Below, in pieces: positions 21,846-32,679 of a stretch of 64,000 bases of DNA. Each line of letters starts with the position of its first letter. The first letter of the stretch is position 1. The DNA is from Brevipalpus yothersi (Eukaryota > Arthropoda > Arachnida > Trombidiformes > Tenuipalpidae): assembly GCA_003956705.1 (NCBI GenBank), contig QZCP01000301.1:1-64000 (forward strand), given 5' to 3'. Made by a program: the position numbers and the translations under genes. The notes under the pieces are model-generated. The model did not search any database and was not told where the DNA came from. It worked only from the letters and a program-made list of their open reading frames with translations.

Positions 21846-23527
21846 TCAGGGAGAATCAATATCTGCATATTCAGAAACAGTCTCAAGAGCCTTTTCGATT
21901 ATCTTGCTGATTCTTCGCGTAGCTTGCCACAAAGTTCCATCTGGTTTCTGCTCAAAACTTTGCTTGAGAGATCTAAGTTGTTGGTCTATATCATCCATAT
22001 GCTGATTAAAATCATCTTTTATCAGAGAAAATAACACGTTTTCTCGGTTATCAGATTCTCTTGAAACCTTTTGAGGCTCTAGAGCCTGATCAGGATCCTT
22101 ACGAATGAATTTTTTGAGTGCAGCATCTTCTTGAGGAATTTCCAATGATCTCTTTCTATTTTCAGTACTCAAGTGGTTACTCAAAGATAAATCAGATTCA
22201 GGAGGAGAATCCTTTTTTTCCAGTTTAATACGGATCTGACCAGAGTCAGATGTCTGTTCTCTTGTTGAAGATTGTATGTCACCACTTGACTCAACCAGTT
22301 CTGGTTTTGAGATGTAAAGATCATCCTTCAAATTTGAGATCCGTATCTCATCTGTGAATTGCCAATTAGGTCCAAACCTTCGCTGCAAATTTTCTATGTA
22401 CTTTCTAGCAGCTTTGGCAGCTTTTCCGTGTGTTTCTTGAGTGATAAAATTATCTAAGTCACTTTCCCTGAGATGCTGAAGATTTTTCCTCGGAACTTCA
22501 ATGCTGAAAGAGAAAAACAAGGAGAAATGGTTATTTGAGATCAAATTTTAGCTATCAGATCGCTATCACATACCTCAGTCGCGAGTCGAACCCAAAAAAA
22601 AGAACTCTTGCCAAATCAGTTGATTGATTTAGTCCAATAATTTTACCAGGTGAGTGGGATGGATATTTCTCGAGATTTTCCCTCAAACGCTCTCGCTCTT
22701 TTTTTGTTAAAGAACTCTTCTCGCTGAAATTTATACCTTCAGAATTAATGAAAATAACTGGTGTATGGGGAAATGAGCAGAGTAAAGTTCGTCCATGAGG
22801 CTCAAAATACTCATTGTAAACGCAACTTGGACATAAATCTATATCTTGAAAGTATGGCTCTACTCTTTCGAAGTATCGTTTCGCTGACTTCCGTTTCTTA
22901 AATTCGATGAACATAACGCCTATGATCTTTCGCAAATCATAGAGCAACTCCTCTGGGCAGCGATATTGGTTATCTGCAATCTTCTCCTCGATTACTTGGA
23001 AATTGATGAATTCAGAAGATATGATCTGAGAGAAAGATGATTCTTCATAATTGGTGGTCATTATCGGCGGAGGTGGCTAGAGAGAGAAAATAATTGTTAA
23101 TTGGAACGAAAATGAACTTTACGATTCTAGCTCACATTCAATTCACTATTTCGAAACAAAATAGCGCCGAAGATTCCATTCAAATTTTCGAAACTTATCT
23201 TATTGAATATTTGTTTACTATTCTCATCTCCATGCAGCTGACGTGAGTGTCTTAGTCTTGAACACTGATTACACTCCTTGAGGCTTCTTACACTATTGCG
23301 AGAAAACTTTATCTCTTCCCCATTCCTTCGACAACAAGCCAGATGATAGGTAACACCACACCTTAGACAGAAAACTCTACCACTTCTACATGTAACGGTA
23401 CAGTACCAACAAAACATATTCTGAATTGAACATGAGAAGAAATGTTCATCAGCCATTCATCACGTGGACCAATACAAATCTCTATTCACGTTTAGGAGCG
23501 GTTATTACTCACCTTTGGTTCGGTCAT
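21846..23527 (-). CDS. Array gene A2: PHD/bromo/PWWP-like, type A tail
   Basis: Exons 23527-23513 (MTEPK), 23420-23136, 23076-22574, 22503-21846; 486 residues. Exon 2 is longer than in its sisters because the first PHD loop reads CTVTCRSGR. The zinc knuckle is CPSC...CSFPH. Exon 3 opens with a proline run (PPPPI) and carries CPEELLYDLRKI. The tail begins IEVPRKNLQHLRESDL and ends in a Gln/Leu-rich helical segment (IDQQLRSLKQSFEQ) shared with A3 and A4. No SUMO- or CtBP-type motif is seen, unlike types B and D. A short inter-exon gap (22504-22573) is typical of the array. Confidence 0.8.
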
Positions 23528-24294
23528 TTTAAATCAAAAGGGCGACGAAATCACTTCTAAGAATTATCCCTTGATGGAACAATACACGATAATAACTATC
23601 ACAGTAAACACTTAAGCCTAAAAACATGCAAACAACTTGTCAGATTTATTCAATCAAAATTCAAAAGCATGGCTCGAAGCAGAACGAGGTTCAGCGCAAG
23701 GCATGAGCAATACACTAACTAATACGTCCATCTCTTCTGCTCGCATGAATGATTGGATAACAATTGAACGGCTTGAATTTTCCGGAGATTTTTATTTGAT
23801 TGTTTTTCATTGACAATCTTTTGATTATCGACATTTTTATTGATGTTTCGGTCCTGAGAAAATTCTGCATCGAGCTGTTTGATGGGTGGTAACATGAATC
23901 TTGGGGAATAACATTTACGAAGAAAGATTTTCTTTCATATTGCCTAGTCTTGATTTTCATCCTGTTCCATTGTGTCGATTCGATCTATGGCTTTTAACCT
24001 TTGACTCTTTCTATGATAGTTTTGGAGACGTTTTTATTAGCAGTCAAACTGAAATCCAGAGCATTATTTTGGCAATCATCAACAATTTGCTCATGACCGG
24101 CTTCCAGTTGAATAGATTTTAGATTGTTGTGAGGAAATTCGTAGATATCTATCACTGATGTACCTTCTTTCTGACTAATTTTACCTTTCCTCTGACAATC
24201 ACGGAAGATCTTGTGACTTGCTCTGCTTCGAAACTATCAATCATGACGTTGTCCTCTTCATCATGTGTTAGGCCAATGATGTTTTCAATTTGCA
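23528..24294. other. Upstream region of A2 and fused type B relic
   Basis: Near 23668 is a block (gcatggctcgaagcagaac) kept upstream of A2, A3 and A4 and probably part of their promoter. From about 23990 to 24290 the minus strand matches the 3' half of B1 exon 4, with the GLTHDEED-type motif remnant and the REFPHNN-type region. It lacks the rest of the gene and joins directly to the 3' end of A3 near 24292. Confidence 0.7.
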
Positions 24295-25982
24295 TCAAGA
24301 GGAATCAAGATCTGCATATTCAGAAACAGTTTCCAGAGCCTTTTTGAGTATCGTGCTGATTTTTCGCGTAGCTTGCCACAGAGTTCCATCTGGTTTCTGC
24401 TCAAAACTTTGCTTGAGAGATCTAAGTTGTTGGTCTATATCATCCATATGCTGATTAAAATCATCTTTCATCAGAGAAAATAACACGTTTTCTCGGTTAT
24501 CAGATTCTTTTGAAACCTTTTGAGGCTCTAGAGCCTCATCAGGATCCTTACGAATGAATTTTTTGAGTGCAGCATCTTCTTGAGGAATTTCCAATGATCT
24601 CTTTCTATTTTCAGTACTCAAGTGGTTACTCAAAGATGAATCAGATTCAGGAGAAGAGTCCTTTTTTTCCAGTTTAATACGGATCTGACCAGAGTCAGAT
24701 GTCTGTTCTCTTGATGCGAATTGAATGTCACCACTTGACTCAACCAGTTCTGGTTTTGAGATGTAAAGATCATCCTTCAAATTTGAGATCCGTTTCTCAT
24801 CTGTGGATTGCCATCTGAGTCCAAACCTTCGCTGCAAATTTTCTATGTACTTACTAGCATCTTTGGCAGCTTTTCCGTGTGTTTCTTGAGTGATAAAATT
24901 ATCTAAGTCACTTTCCCTGAGATGCTGGAGATTATCCCTAGGAACTTCAACGCTGAAAGAGAAAATGTAAGAAAAAATGATCATCCAATTGTCAGCTATC
25001 AGATCTCTATCACATACCTAGGACGTGTTTCAAAGCCAAAAAAGTGAACCCTTGCCATGTCAGTTGATTGGTTCAATCCAATAATTTTACCAGGTAAGTG
25101 GGATGGATATTTCTTGAGTTTTTCCCTCAAAGGCTCTCGCTCTTTTTTTGTTAAAGAGCTCTTCTCACTGAAATTTATACCTCCAGAAGCAATGAAAAGA
25201 ACAGGTATATGGGAAAATGAGCAGAGTAATGTTCGTCCATGAGGCTCGAAATAATCATTGTAAACGCAACTTGGACACAAATCAATATCTTCAAAGTATC
25301 GTTCTATTTGCTTGATGTATCGTTCCATTGCCTCTATCTCACTTGTGTTTTTTTGTTTATTAAATTGGATTGTCATAACGCGTATGATCTTTCGCAAATC
25401 ATAGAGTAACTCCTCTGGACAGCAATATTTGTTTTCCCCTATCTTCTCCTGGATTACTTGGAAATTGATGAATTCAGAAGATATGATCTCAGAGAAAGAT
25501 GATTCTTGATAATTGGTACTCATTATCGATGAAGGTGGCTAGAGAGAAAATAATTGTTAATCGGAACGAAAATGAATTATACGATTTTAGCTCACATTCA
25601 ATTCACTATTTTGAAACAAAATAGCGCCGAAGATTGCATTCAAATTTTCGAAACTGATCCTATTGAATATTCCTTGGCGATTTTCATCTCCATGCAGTTG
25701 CCGTGAACATCTGAGTTTTGAACACTGATTACACTCCTTGATACGTCTTACACTATTGGGAGAAAACTTTATCTCTTCCTCATTCTTTTTACTACAACCC
25801 AGATGATAGTTCACACCACACTTCAGACAAAACACTTTACCACCTTTCTTGTTACAGCACCAACCATATATAATCTGAATTGAACATGAGAAAAAAAGTT
25901 CCATTAGTCATCCATCACGTGGATCAATATAAATCTCCATCTACATTTAGGAACAGCCACTACTCACCTCTGGTTTATTCAT
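24295..25982 (-). CDS. Array gene A3: PHD/bromo/PWWP-like, type A tail
   Basis: Exons 25982-25968 (MNKPE), 25874-25596, 25538-25018, 24952-24295; 490 residues. Exon 4 has exactly the same length (658 bp) as in A2 and A4. The PHD finger has lost its first zinc ligand: where sisters read YCWYC this copy reads YGWCC, so Cys1 is Gly although a new Cys appears two positions on. The knuckle CPSC...CSFSH and CPEELLYDLRKI are intact. The stop codon lies at the junction with the B relic, so its 3' flank comes from another gene type. Confidence 0.8.
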
Positions 25983-26469
25983 TTTAAATCAGTACAGGCA
26001 AATAGTGGTTAGAAGTTGTACAAAATCACTTCTAAGAGTTATCTCTTGCTCGAACAATACACGATATTAGCTATCACTCTTAATTTAGCCTAAAAACATG
26101 CAAACAACTTGTCAGATTTATTCAATCAAAATTCAAAAGCATGGCTCGAAGCAGAACGAGGATCAGCACAAGACATGTGCAGTACACTAGCTAATGCGTT
26201 TCTCTCTTTTCTGTTCGAATAACTGAATAGCTTTTAAAAGCCTTTAATTTTTCGGACATTTGATTTAATGGTTTTTCATTGGTAATCTTTTGATTATCGA
26301 CAGCTGATTCAACATTTTTATTGATATTTTGGTCCTGAGAAAATTCTGCATCGAGCTGTTTGATGGGTGGTAAATCTTGGGAAATAACATTTACGAAAAA
26401 AAATTGTCTCTATTATTACGTAGTCTTGATTTTCATTTTGTTCCATTTCGTCAATTCGATCTATGGCTT
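25983..26469. other. Upstream region of A3, 3' flank of B1
   Basis: Contains the conserved A-type upstream block near 26140 and a segment (attttggtcctgagaaaatt) that also lies between A2 and its B relic and between A4 and B2. This shows three parallel A-B pairs. No gene is present. Confidence 0.6.
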
Positions 26470-28497
26470 TTAAGCTTTAACCCTTTCTATGATAGTTCTG
26501 GAGACGTTTCTACTAGCAGTCAAACTGAGATCCATAGCATCATCTTGGCAATCATCAAATATTCGCTCATGATCGGCTCCCGGTTGAATAGATTTCAGAT
26601 TGTTGTGAGGAAATTCGTAGATATCTATCACTGGTGGAACCTTCTTCCTGACAATCACAGAGGATCTTGTGACTTGGTCCTCTTCGAAACTATCAATCAT
26701 TCCGTTGTCCTCCTCTTCATCATGTGTTAGGTCAATGATGTTTTCAATTTGCTTATGATTCGCGAGATGAGATGATTTCGGTGTGCTCTCCATGTATTCG
26801 ATCTTTTGGCAAGCATGATGGTTTTCTATGAACTGAATTCGTTGGTCAGTTGATGTGAAAACAACATGTGAATCGAGTTCTCGATCATCAAGAATCATCA
26901 CCTCTGTCTCTGCATCTGGAATCACTGACAAATCAATAACATTTTCAATCCATCGGGATTCATCCTCATCAGCACAACTCATATTGATCGGAGAACAGTG
27001 GTCAAAAATGTTTTGGTCCAGCCCTCCAACAAATGGGAAAGAACTTTCGCCAAGATGAAAAATGTCTGAAATAACTCGACTTTGTTGGCGACAAATTGTG
27101 TTCACCTGGTTAGCCTCACCGTGATAATTTAGATATTCTGATGTTTCTAGCTCTTCATCCTGTGAGTTTCGGAAGAAAAAATAGCCATCATTCGACACCC
27201 ACTTGCGCTTTTTATCAGTCAATGTGAAGGACTGTCCATAGATAATCTTCAATTTGTTCAAGTGAAGATCTAGCTTTTCCAAAGCAGCCTCTAACTCTTT
27301 TTTGCCATTTTCAGACGCCAAATACTTCAAGTCAGTGCGAAGTCTGCTCACATCGGCAGCTCGCAGAAGGTTGACATTATTTTTGGGTACTTTAACACTG
27401 TGAATTTATATAGTGGCGTTTCAGGAGTTAATCATTTCAATAGAAGGAGAATGCACTATCTTACCTCATTAGAGAACCAAAATGACGAACGGTTACTGAG
27501 CGGGTGATACTGTCGTAACCAAGAATTTTGGCGGGAAAAACAGGAGGAAGATTCTTTAGTTTTTCTCTATCTTTGTCACTGAATTGATGACATATGTCTC
27601 TAGATAAATCAACCCAAGCGAGCTGATGAACCCAAGGACATGGCTCAGCCAAGCCCTTTGATCCAAGCAAATGATAATTATGGACACAATAGGGACAGAG
27701 ACTCATTTCTTGGCAATTTTTTTCTACTTCGTTTATATACGAATCAATTTTCTCAGTTCTGATTCCAAGGTTCTCAGACTTTATGACATGTCTAATCTTC
27801 TTGAGATCGAAAATCAACTCCTCTGGACATGTATAGGAATTTTCACAGAGCTCCGAGTCAATCATGTCCATGAGATGGGGAATATTCATCCTGAATCTTT
27901 TGCCAAGGGACCTGTCCATCATCGTTATTGCAAGTGTCGACTTCGAAACATGAAAGAAAACAAAATACTGTTATTCAGATTGAAACATTGTGAATTTGGA
28001 TGATCGGAACGGGATCAATCAAATATGGTAATGGAAAAGATATGGGTCGAGTGAGTCGAAATGACTTGCATATGCTCTAAATTACTCAAAAATATTTTGA
28101 ATCTTTTTAAAATCAAAAGACATATATTTTACCTTATTTCCCGCACTTTTAACAAGTATCAATTTCAAAGTTGAGTTTAACATTTCTTTGGATAACATGC
28201 TGAATTTTCTACCACTTTGGCAATTATACAAATTACGGGAACTTTTTATTCTTCGACACTGTTGACATTCTTGAATCCAGAATACTTTTCTGGAGCCAAG
28301 ATAGCACACATTCTCTCGCTCTTCCCTGGCACAGTGAAGATGAAATCCTATCTCACAATCGGAGCAAAAAACTTCACTACCTTCCTGATGGCAAATCCAA
28401 CAGTATGGATCCTTGATAGAGAAGTAAAAAAATAATTCATCCAATGAAATCAGCTCAATTGATAGAAACTTACCCGCTCGATGGTAGAAGAGCTCAT
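26470..28497 (-). CDS. Array gene B1: PHD/bromo/PWWP-like, type B tail with SIM-like motif
   Basis: Exons 28497-28474 (eight codons, MSSSTIER, longer than elsewhere), 28411-28133, 27940-27465, 27397-26470; 568 residues. PHD finger CWIC, CSDC, H, C, CQQC. Exon 3 has CPEELIFDLKKIRH, knuckle CPYC...CPWVH and PPVFPAKILGYD. The tail starts VKVPKNNVNLL. It has a strong SUMO-interaction-type core IIDLTHDEEED, then VPPVIDIYEF, and near the end DDAMDLSLTA, which resembles a degenerate CtBP-binding motif with Met for Pro-x. It is the only intact type B gene in the window, and its upstream flank carries the block duplicated before B2. Confidence 0.8.
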
Positions 28498-29365
28498 CGT
28501 TTGAAAATAGCGTTATTGGACTGATCTCACTATTTTGTAGTAAAAAGTTCTTGACTATTAGACTCTCTCCAAGTGAATGGCTTAAGACTTTCATTTCTAA
28601 TCGAGAAAGAAGAGAGGAATGTAGAGGAAGGAAGAAAATTGATCACTTCGAGTGATGTTGTCCAGATGAATGAGTAAAATTTCCAAAGTCAACTTTCTGT
28701 TCATGGCTGAAGTAACAATTACGATTCACTAAGTTTTAGAAGCGAACTTGGGGTCTATGGGAGACCTAGGAGAAGCACTGTATCTACTGTTCATGCTGTG
28801 AAATCAATTGGACATGGAGTGAAAGTTGTGGGCAACGCGATAGGGTTCCATAGAAATTGTGTTGAATTCCAACACCTTAAAGCCCCGAGGAAAACTAGAG
28901 AATATAAATCTACAGTTATGGTCAAAGGGCGAATTTTTGTCAGAAAAGAATGACTTAACCCTTCAACCTTGAGGAAAGATTATGCAAAATTTCGAATCGG
29001 ATGCAAACGGTAGGTCTTGCTGAGTGGATTTATTTTTTTTCACGTCTTTTGAGTATTCAAATTTAGAGGGAGAAAGACATCACAAATTGCTACAGAGAAT
29101 AAAATTTGATCTCAATAGAACGAGCGCTTGTTATTAACTACAATTGTGATCTTCATAAATGATCATCAATTATGATGATAGTCGTCAGCCATTGATTTTA
29201 AGTTTTTTCCTCAACTAGCCTGTTTGAAACTCCCCCAAACATTCTTTTATGATGATGCTATAGTAAGCATAGTAGTCAATATTTCTGTTGAAATTTGAGG
29301 TAATACATGAAGGACAATCAGCTTCTTCCCTTTGGAGATCAGTGGAGATCAATTTGGGTATCCTC
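28498..29365. other. Upstream of B1 with a GC-richer conserved block
   Basis: The block 28725-28965 is nearly identical to about 43970-44205 upstream of B2. It is open on the plus strand for about 70 codons in both copies, ending in the same TGA, but has no start codon. Beyond it, 29000-29365 is the 3' flank of C1, shared with the flank of C2. Confidence 0.6.
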
Positions 29366-31261
29366 CTACTGTTTTGATAACTCACTCTCTTCCTCTTTCT
29401 CATCAAGAGTCAAGTCGATGACCACAGGATTGCCTTTATCATTAAGCTGACTTGGAACTTTAAAGAGTGATATATCCGGTTTCCTATCGATTGAGTGCCC
29501 TTCTTCGATTTGTTCTGATTCATCGAAGCTTTTTTCAATCTCAGAACGCTCATCTAATGATGGAAAAATGAATTGAGAACTTAGCTCCGAATTTCTATCA
29601 GAAGCTGTGGAATCTTGAGGTACACGAACAATCTCTGTAGTTGGCCGTGACAATGGCGCAAAATCCATACTTTCCACTCCATTCTCTTGATTTGAGGAGC
29701 CTCCACTGGTACCTGATGTTTCCAAATAATTATCTCCCTTATCAAAAGATCCATCAGGCTCGAAAACGTTGGAACTTATGCTTTCATCTTGATGCAGATC
29801 AATATCAAATTCAAACGGATATCCACTAGAAAGTTTCTAAAACCTGCCCAATTTAGTTTTGTCAACACCACGACTGATGAAATAACCATCGTTTGGAAGC
29901 CAATTTCGCTTTCGATCTGATTGTTGGATAGATCTTCCATAGATACCTCGTAGTTTAGCCAGATGAAGATTAACCATCTTTAGAGCAGATTCTGTTTCTT
30001 TCTGATTTGTTTGATCTGGTGAGATGCTCAGAGAACGGCGAATTTGGATCAAATCAATAGGTCGAAGATGATAAACCCTATTCCTTGGTACCTTGATGCT
30101 GGATATAAATAGAGAAATTGTTTCAATTATCTTAAGATTTTCTTTAGTATCGTGAAGCTGGAAAAAGAACAGAATCGAAGTGCTACTACCTCATCAAAGA
30201 GCCAAAATGACGGACCGTAACGAGCTGTGTCTTACGGTAATCATAGCTGAGAATTTTAGCGGGAAAAACTGGTGGAAGGTTTGACAATCGTTCCATTTCT
30301 TTACCATGCTTGAAGTGTAAACCTTGTAAGCGATCCACTATAACCAATTTATGTCCCCATGGACATGGCTCGATGGATCCTAACGGTTTGCTTAGATAAT
30401 TGAATACGCAAAAAGGACAAAGATTCATTTCTCGACAATTATCAGACACTTTTTCGTAATAGGAATCGATCAGTTGGGCTTCGACCTCGGGATATTCGGA
30501 TCTGATCTTATGCCTTATCTTTTTAACATCGAAGAGAAACTCCTCTGGACAAATGTATGCATTTCTTATGAACTTCAAATTAATTGTATCAATTAGAGGG
30601 GAGATATTACTCTTATATTCTTCCTCTTTGAACCATCTCTTCATCATTCCATCGATTGGCTAGAGGATATTGAAATTAATAAGGTAATTAATGAGAAGAT
30701 TTCTTATGTTAGCTCCCGAAAATGAGCTATGCATGATATTGTGATGAATTTCACTAATAGTATGAGCAAGCAGAGTTATCATGCGAGTAATAAACTGATC
30801 TTTGAATAAAAGAAAGAATTTGGGAACTAAGGAATCGAGAGAGAGCGCTCCTACATATGAGAGAAGCTTGTTTCAGGACGGAATTTACTTTACCTGAATT
30901 CCAACACCATTATTGAAAATTTTCTTCAAAGTAGAGTTCAGCAAAGATTCAGGTATCTTTTTGAACCTCATCCTTGACTTGCGACCACCAGCAAATGTTT
31001 CGCGTGATTTAACAATATTCTTACACTCGCGACATTCTTTGATCCAAATGTTCTCATCTGAGCACGAGCTTGATTGAAATGTACCCTCAAAATCTTCTCC
31101 AATACACGAAAGATGAAAACCGATTCCACACTTGTTGCAGTATGCTTCGCTGCCATCTTTAAAACAAGCCCAACAGTAGGTATCCTGGAATTTGATGGAT
31201 GGAGAAAGGAATAATTGATCGAAAATCTTTTTTCAATTTGACTCACCTTTTGATTGAACAT
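29366..31261 (-). pseudogene. Array gene C1, type C, interrupted by one nonsense codon
   Basis: Exons 31261-31247 (MFNQK), 31184-30894, 30659-30190, 30098-29366 have intact splice sites and the PHD (CWAC, CNKC, H, C, CREC), bromo-like (CPEEFLFDVKKIRH), zinc knuckle (CPFC...CPWGH) and PWWP-like (PPVFPAKILSYD) parts. In exon 4 the codon that is TCA or similar in C2 is TAG at 29839-29837, ending the protein at 345 residues instead of about 400 + 100. The frame downstream remains open to the usual SIM-like IDLTLDEKEEE and stop, so the lesion is recent, or a short form lacking the SIM is made. Confidence 0.8.
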
Positions 31262-32679
31262 CTCTAATGCTGAAACAATTGTTTATACTATGACCAGAAG
31301 GAGATACAATTCTTGGTTTTCACAACTGGAAAACTGAACGCCAACAATGTCTCGGATCCAAACTGAAGTGTACCGTGTGTAGTGTAAGTTCTGAGAGCAA
31401 GTGAACAAATTCTTTTGGGAAAAAACTCACACAGTCACTTGCTAGGGACAGTCAAGTCGGAAAAGTGGCAACTTTTTGAGAGAAGAGCTTATCTTTAAGC
31501 CCAGTTCTTTTAATGTCCTAATGACCAATAGCGGGCCTTCAGCTAGAGCTCTTCCTTCTTGGCTTCGGAGAGTCTCGCTATCTGACCTTTGACCTGCGCT
31601 AGAACATAGTTCGCTCAATAGCGAGCGGTAGCTACAACTAAACAACTCTGTAGGATTACAAACTCAGAAGAGTGACCCTAGAGCTTGATGTCAAAGATAA
31701 AACTTTACCTTCGGAGAGGTGAACACTTTTCGCTGAAGAGATGACAGCTCTTCCGAGAGAGTGGACAATCGGTATCTTAGATGGACAGATTTGCTGAATC
31801 AAAAGATATTTACTTTCGTCCGAAATCAACTTCCGTTCATCCATTCGCAAAAATGATTAGAATTTGACCTTCTTCGACTCCAATCCGTTTACTGATTTAA
31901 AATTTTTGTTCACTGTATATGAAACCTTGTTTTTTTCCAGAGAAAATCAACTTATTACCATGTAATGAAGCTAAACACTAACCTTTTATATTTAAAAGAG
32001 AAGTTTGATTTCTACTCAAACTGGGAATCAATATCAATGTAATCTGAGAAGTCAAAGCATGAATCTTCTGACAAGAATTCTATAGTAGGAATATTTGCAC
32101 TCACATGTAGGTACTACGACGAATTGAAGTCCACCTAGAACAGATATTGCCGTTGGGTTGAGAAAAACGTCATATCTTTTCATCAAGAATTGCAATTGTA
32201 GAATTTGATAGAATGCTTTCGAAGAATTGGCTTCATTCCGCAAGTGTGAAGAAAATCAATATCCCCCCTTGGATAACTTCCCCCGAAGAGAATTATCGTG
32301 CTTCGAAAATCTAGTCACCTTTCGAATTTATTCTTTGATGAAGGAAAGATTGAGTTCATCAGAGATGATCTGATTATGATAAATTATTTAATCTGTAATT
32401 CCAAGGGCCTCAAGATACTATAATTCGAATATACAATATAATTTCGGAATGTGTGAGAATTTTTTATGATAGCTTGTGAATTAGTTTGAAATAGTACACA
32501 AAGATGAGATAAAGCAGAGTGAAAGCAAGTGTTCAGACAATTTATATACACCATAACTTTCTCAGCTTGAGAAAGAAGCAGGTTTTAGACCCTTACTTGA
32601 AATCATGATGTATCCTTAGACCTCGAAATTTTCAGGTTCGAATAATTCTTTGTGGCCAGCCATTAGCCTCAGAATTGTT
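31262..32679. other. Upstream of C1 and 3' flank of D1
   Basis: Contains the DR1 element (31583-31595), a CCAAT-type string in tgaccaatagcgg, and from about 31670 to 31900 a dispersed block (ttcggagaggtgaac...) also present at about 35190, 38560 and 51030 and inverted at about 47760-47420. The right half is the 3' flank common to type D genes. No gene. Confidence 0.6.
31583..31595. promoter_or_regulatory. DR1 nuclear-receptor element upstream of C1
   Basis: TGACCTTTGACCT, the complement of AGGTCA-A-AGGTCA, a perfect direct repeat with one-base spacing. It lies 322 bp upstream of the C1 start codon. DR1 sites are bound by HNF4, USP/RXR and related receptors; binding here is inferred. Confidence 0.6.
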
